A program made the position numbers and the translations under genes. 42,709 nucleotides of DNA from Bacillota bacterium (GTDB lineage: Bacteria; Bacillota; Bacilli; Alicyclobacillales; SLC66). Location: NCBI GenBank assembly GCA_021793015.1, contig JAJYTO010000007.1, forward strand, positions 1 to 42,709, in the 5' to 3' direction. Each line of letters starts with the position of its first letter. Position 1 is the first letter of the stretch. This document shows, piece after piece, positions 42,494 through 42,709 of this stretch. The notes under the pieces are model-generated. The model did no database searches. It was given only the letters and a program-made list of their open reading frames with translations, and was not told the origin of the DNA.

Positions 42494-42709
42494 ACGTGAC
42501 GCGCCTGGCCATCCGCCGTCCAATCGCCATGCTCATGTTTCTGCTGGCCATCGTGGTGCTGGGCACCGCCGCTTATGTTCAATTGCCGGTCAGGCGATTG
42601 CCGAGCGTCAATTTCCCCCACATCACCGTCATTCTGTCCGATCCAGGCGCCGGCCCCGGCACGATTCGCTCACAACTGCTCGACCCGGTGGAGAACGCGC
42701 TGACCAAAG
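42490..42709 (+). CDS. Second RND efflux permease, 5' part only
   Basis: The GTG at 42490 overlaps the first permease stop by four bases (GTGA). The visible 73 residues (VTRLAIRRPIAMLMFLLAIVVLG, then 'LPVRRLPSVNFPHITVILSDPGAGPGTI') are a typical RND N-terminus: first membrane helix, then the start of the porter domain. The gene runs off the window. Together with the first permease and the adaptor this suggests a heteromeric MdtBC-type pump, or two alternative pumps sharing an adaptor. Confidence 0.92.
   Translation, partial: MNVTRLAIRRPIAMLMFLLAIVVLGTAAYVQLPVRRLPSVNFPHITVILSDPGAGPGTIRSQLLDPVENALTK

Noticed and set aside
41441..42523. Long minus-strand frames under the RND permease (also 40553-41434)
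   Set aside because: Shadows of the permease codons; they encode His/Gln/Gly-rich sequence without any family resemblance.
1..42709. Sigma-54 promoter (TGGCAC-N5-TTGCW) for the activator at 950-2416
   Set aside because: The TGGCAC occurrences looked at by eye had wrong spacing or no TTGC partner and lay inside genes.

Overview
The window reads as a moderately GC-rich, low-redundancy chromosome segment of an aerobic, probably spore-forming Firmicute (class Bacilli). The clearest signs are a complete walR-walK-walH-walI-walJ-htrA-rlmH cluster, a pbpG/speE/speB neighbourhood like that of Bacillus, an HD hydrolase of the YwfO type, a PrsA-like foldase and GGAGG-type ribosome binding sites with many GTG and TTG starts. 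The GC content, the tandem RND pump genes and the general look would suit Alicyclobacillaceae, but that placement is inference. No rRNA, tRNA, CRISPR array, phage gene or intact transposase was seen.

Layout. 1-4.9 kb: an AT-richer GNAT acetyltransferase, then (minus) an HD hydrolase overlapping a sigma-54 activator, then an EcsC-family protein preceded by a 14-bp tandem repeat. 5.0-9.0 kb: speE-speB (minus), divergent from a class A penicillin-binding protein whose leader holds a 16-bp perfect inverted repeat. 9.1-12.7 kb: an aspartate-type aminotransferase, an unrecognised basic protein and (minus) a dicarboxylate/anion transporter. 12.8-17.1 kb: ddl, a PrsA-like rotamase with a serine-repeat tail, a 135-bp palindromic repeat element, a small SpoVIF-like protein and an SGNH hydrolase. 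17.3-24.9 kb: the wal cluster, all minus, with a 29-bp perfect palindrome in front of walR. 25.2-28.9 kb: a FadR-type GntR regulator divergent from glcD-glcF, with a TCATC-T-GATGA operator between them. 29.0-30.4 kb: an ECF sigma factor and its zinc anti-sigma partner. 30.4-32.7 kb: a tiny zinc-ribbon protein and a DUF4855 protein. 32.7-35.6 kb: a thiD-thiM-thiE thiamine salvage operon behind a consensus promoter and a TPP riboswitch. 35.9 kb to the end: an RND efflux operon of one adaptor and two permeases, the second cut by the window edge.

How the genes fit together. Much of the window concerns the cell envelope: wall precursor synthesis (ddl), wall polymerisation (PBP), wall homeostasis signalling (WalRK and accessories), exported folding and quality control (PrsA-like, HtrA), and export (RND). 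The thiamine genes form a salvage module under TPP control. The glc genes form a 2-hydroxyacid oxidation module under a LutR/GlcC-like regulator.

The most unusual feature is the RND operon. The adaptor is about 1011 residues, against roughly 350-450 for its family, because of about 600 residues of Ala/Gln-rich coiled coil with an exact 54-residue repeat. It also has a Lys/His-rich repeat tail. The first permease carries a (Gly-Ala-Gly)n tract and a Lys/Arg/Gly/His-rich insertion in its extracytoplasmic domains. In-frame tandem repeats (9, 15, 21 and 72 bp) recur in four exported or membrane proteins here, which suggests a genome prone to repeat expansion in envelope genes.
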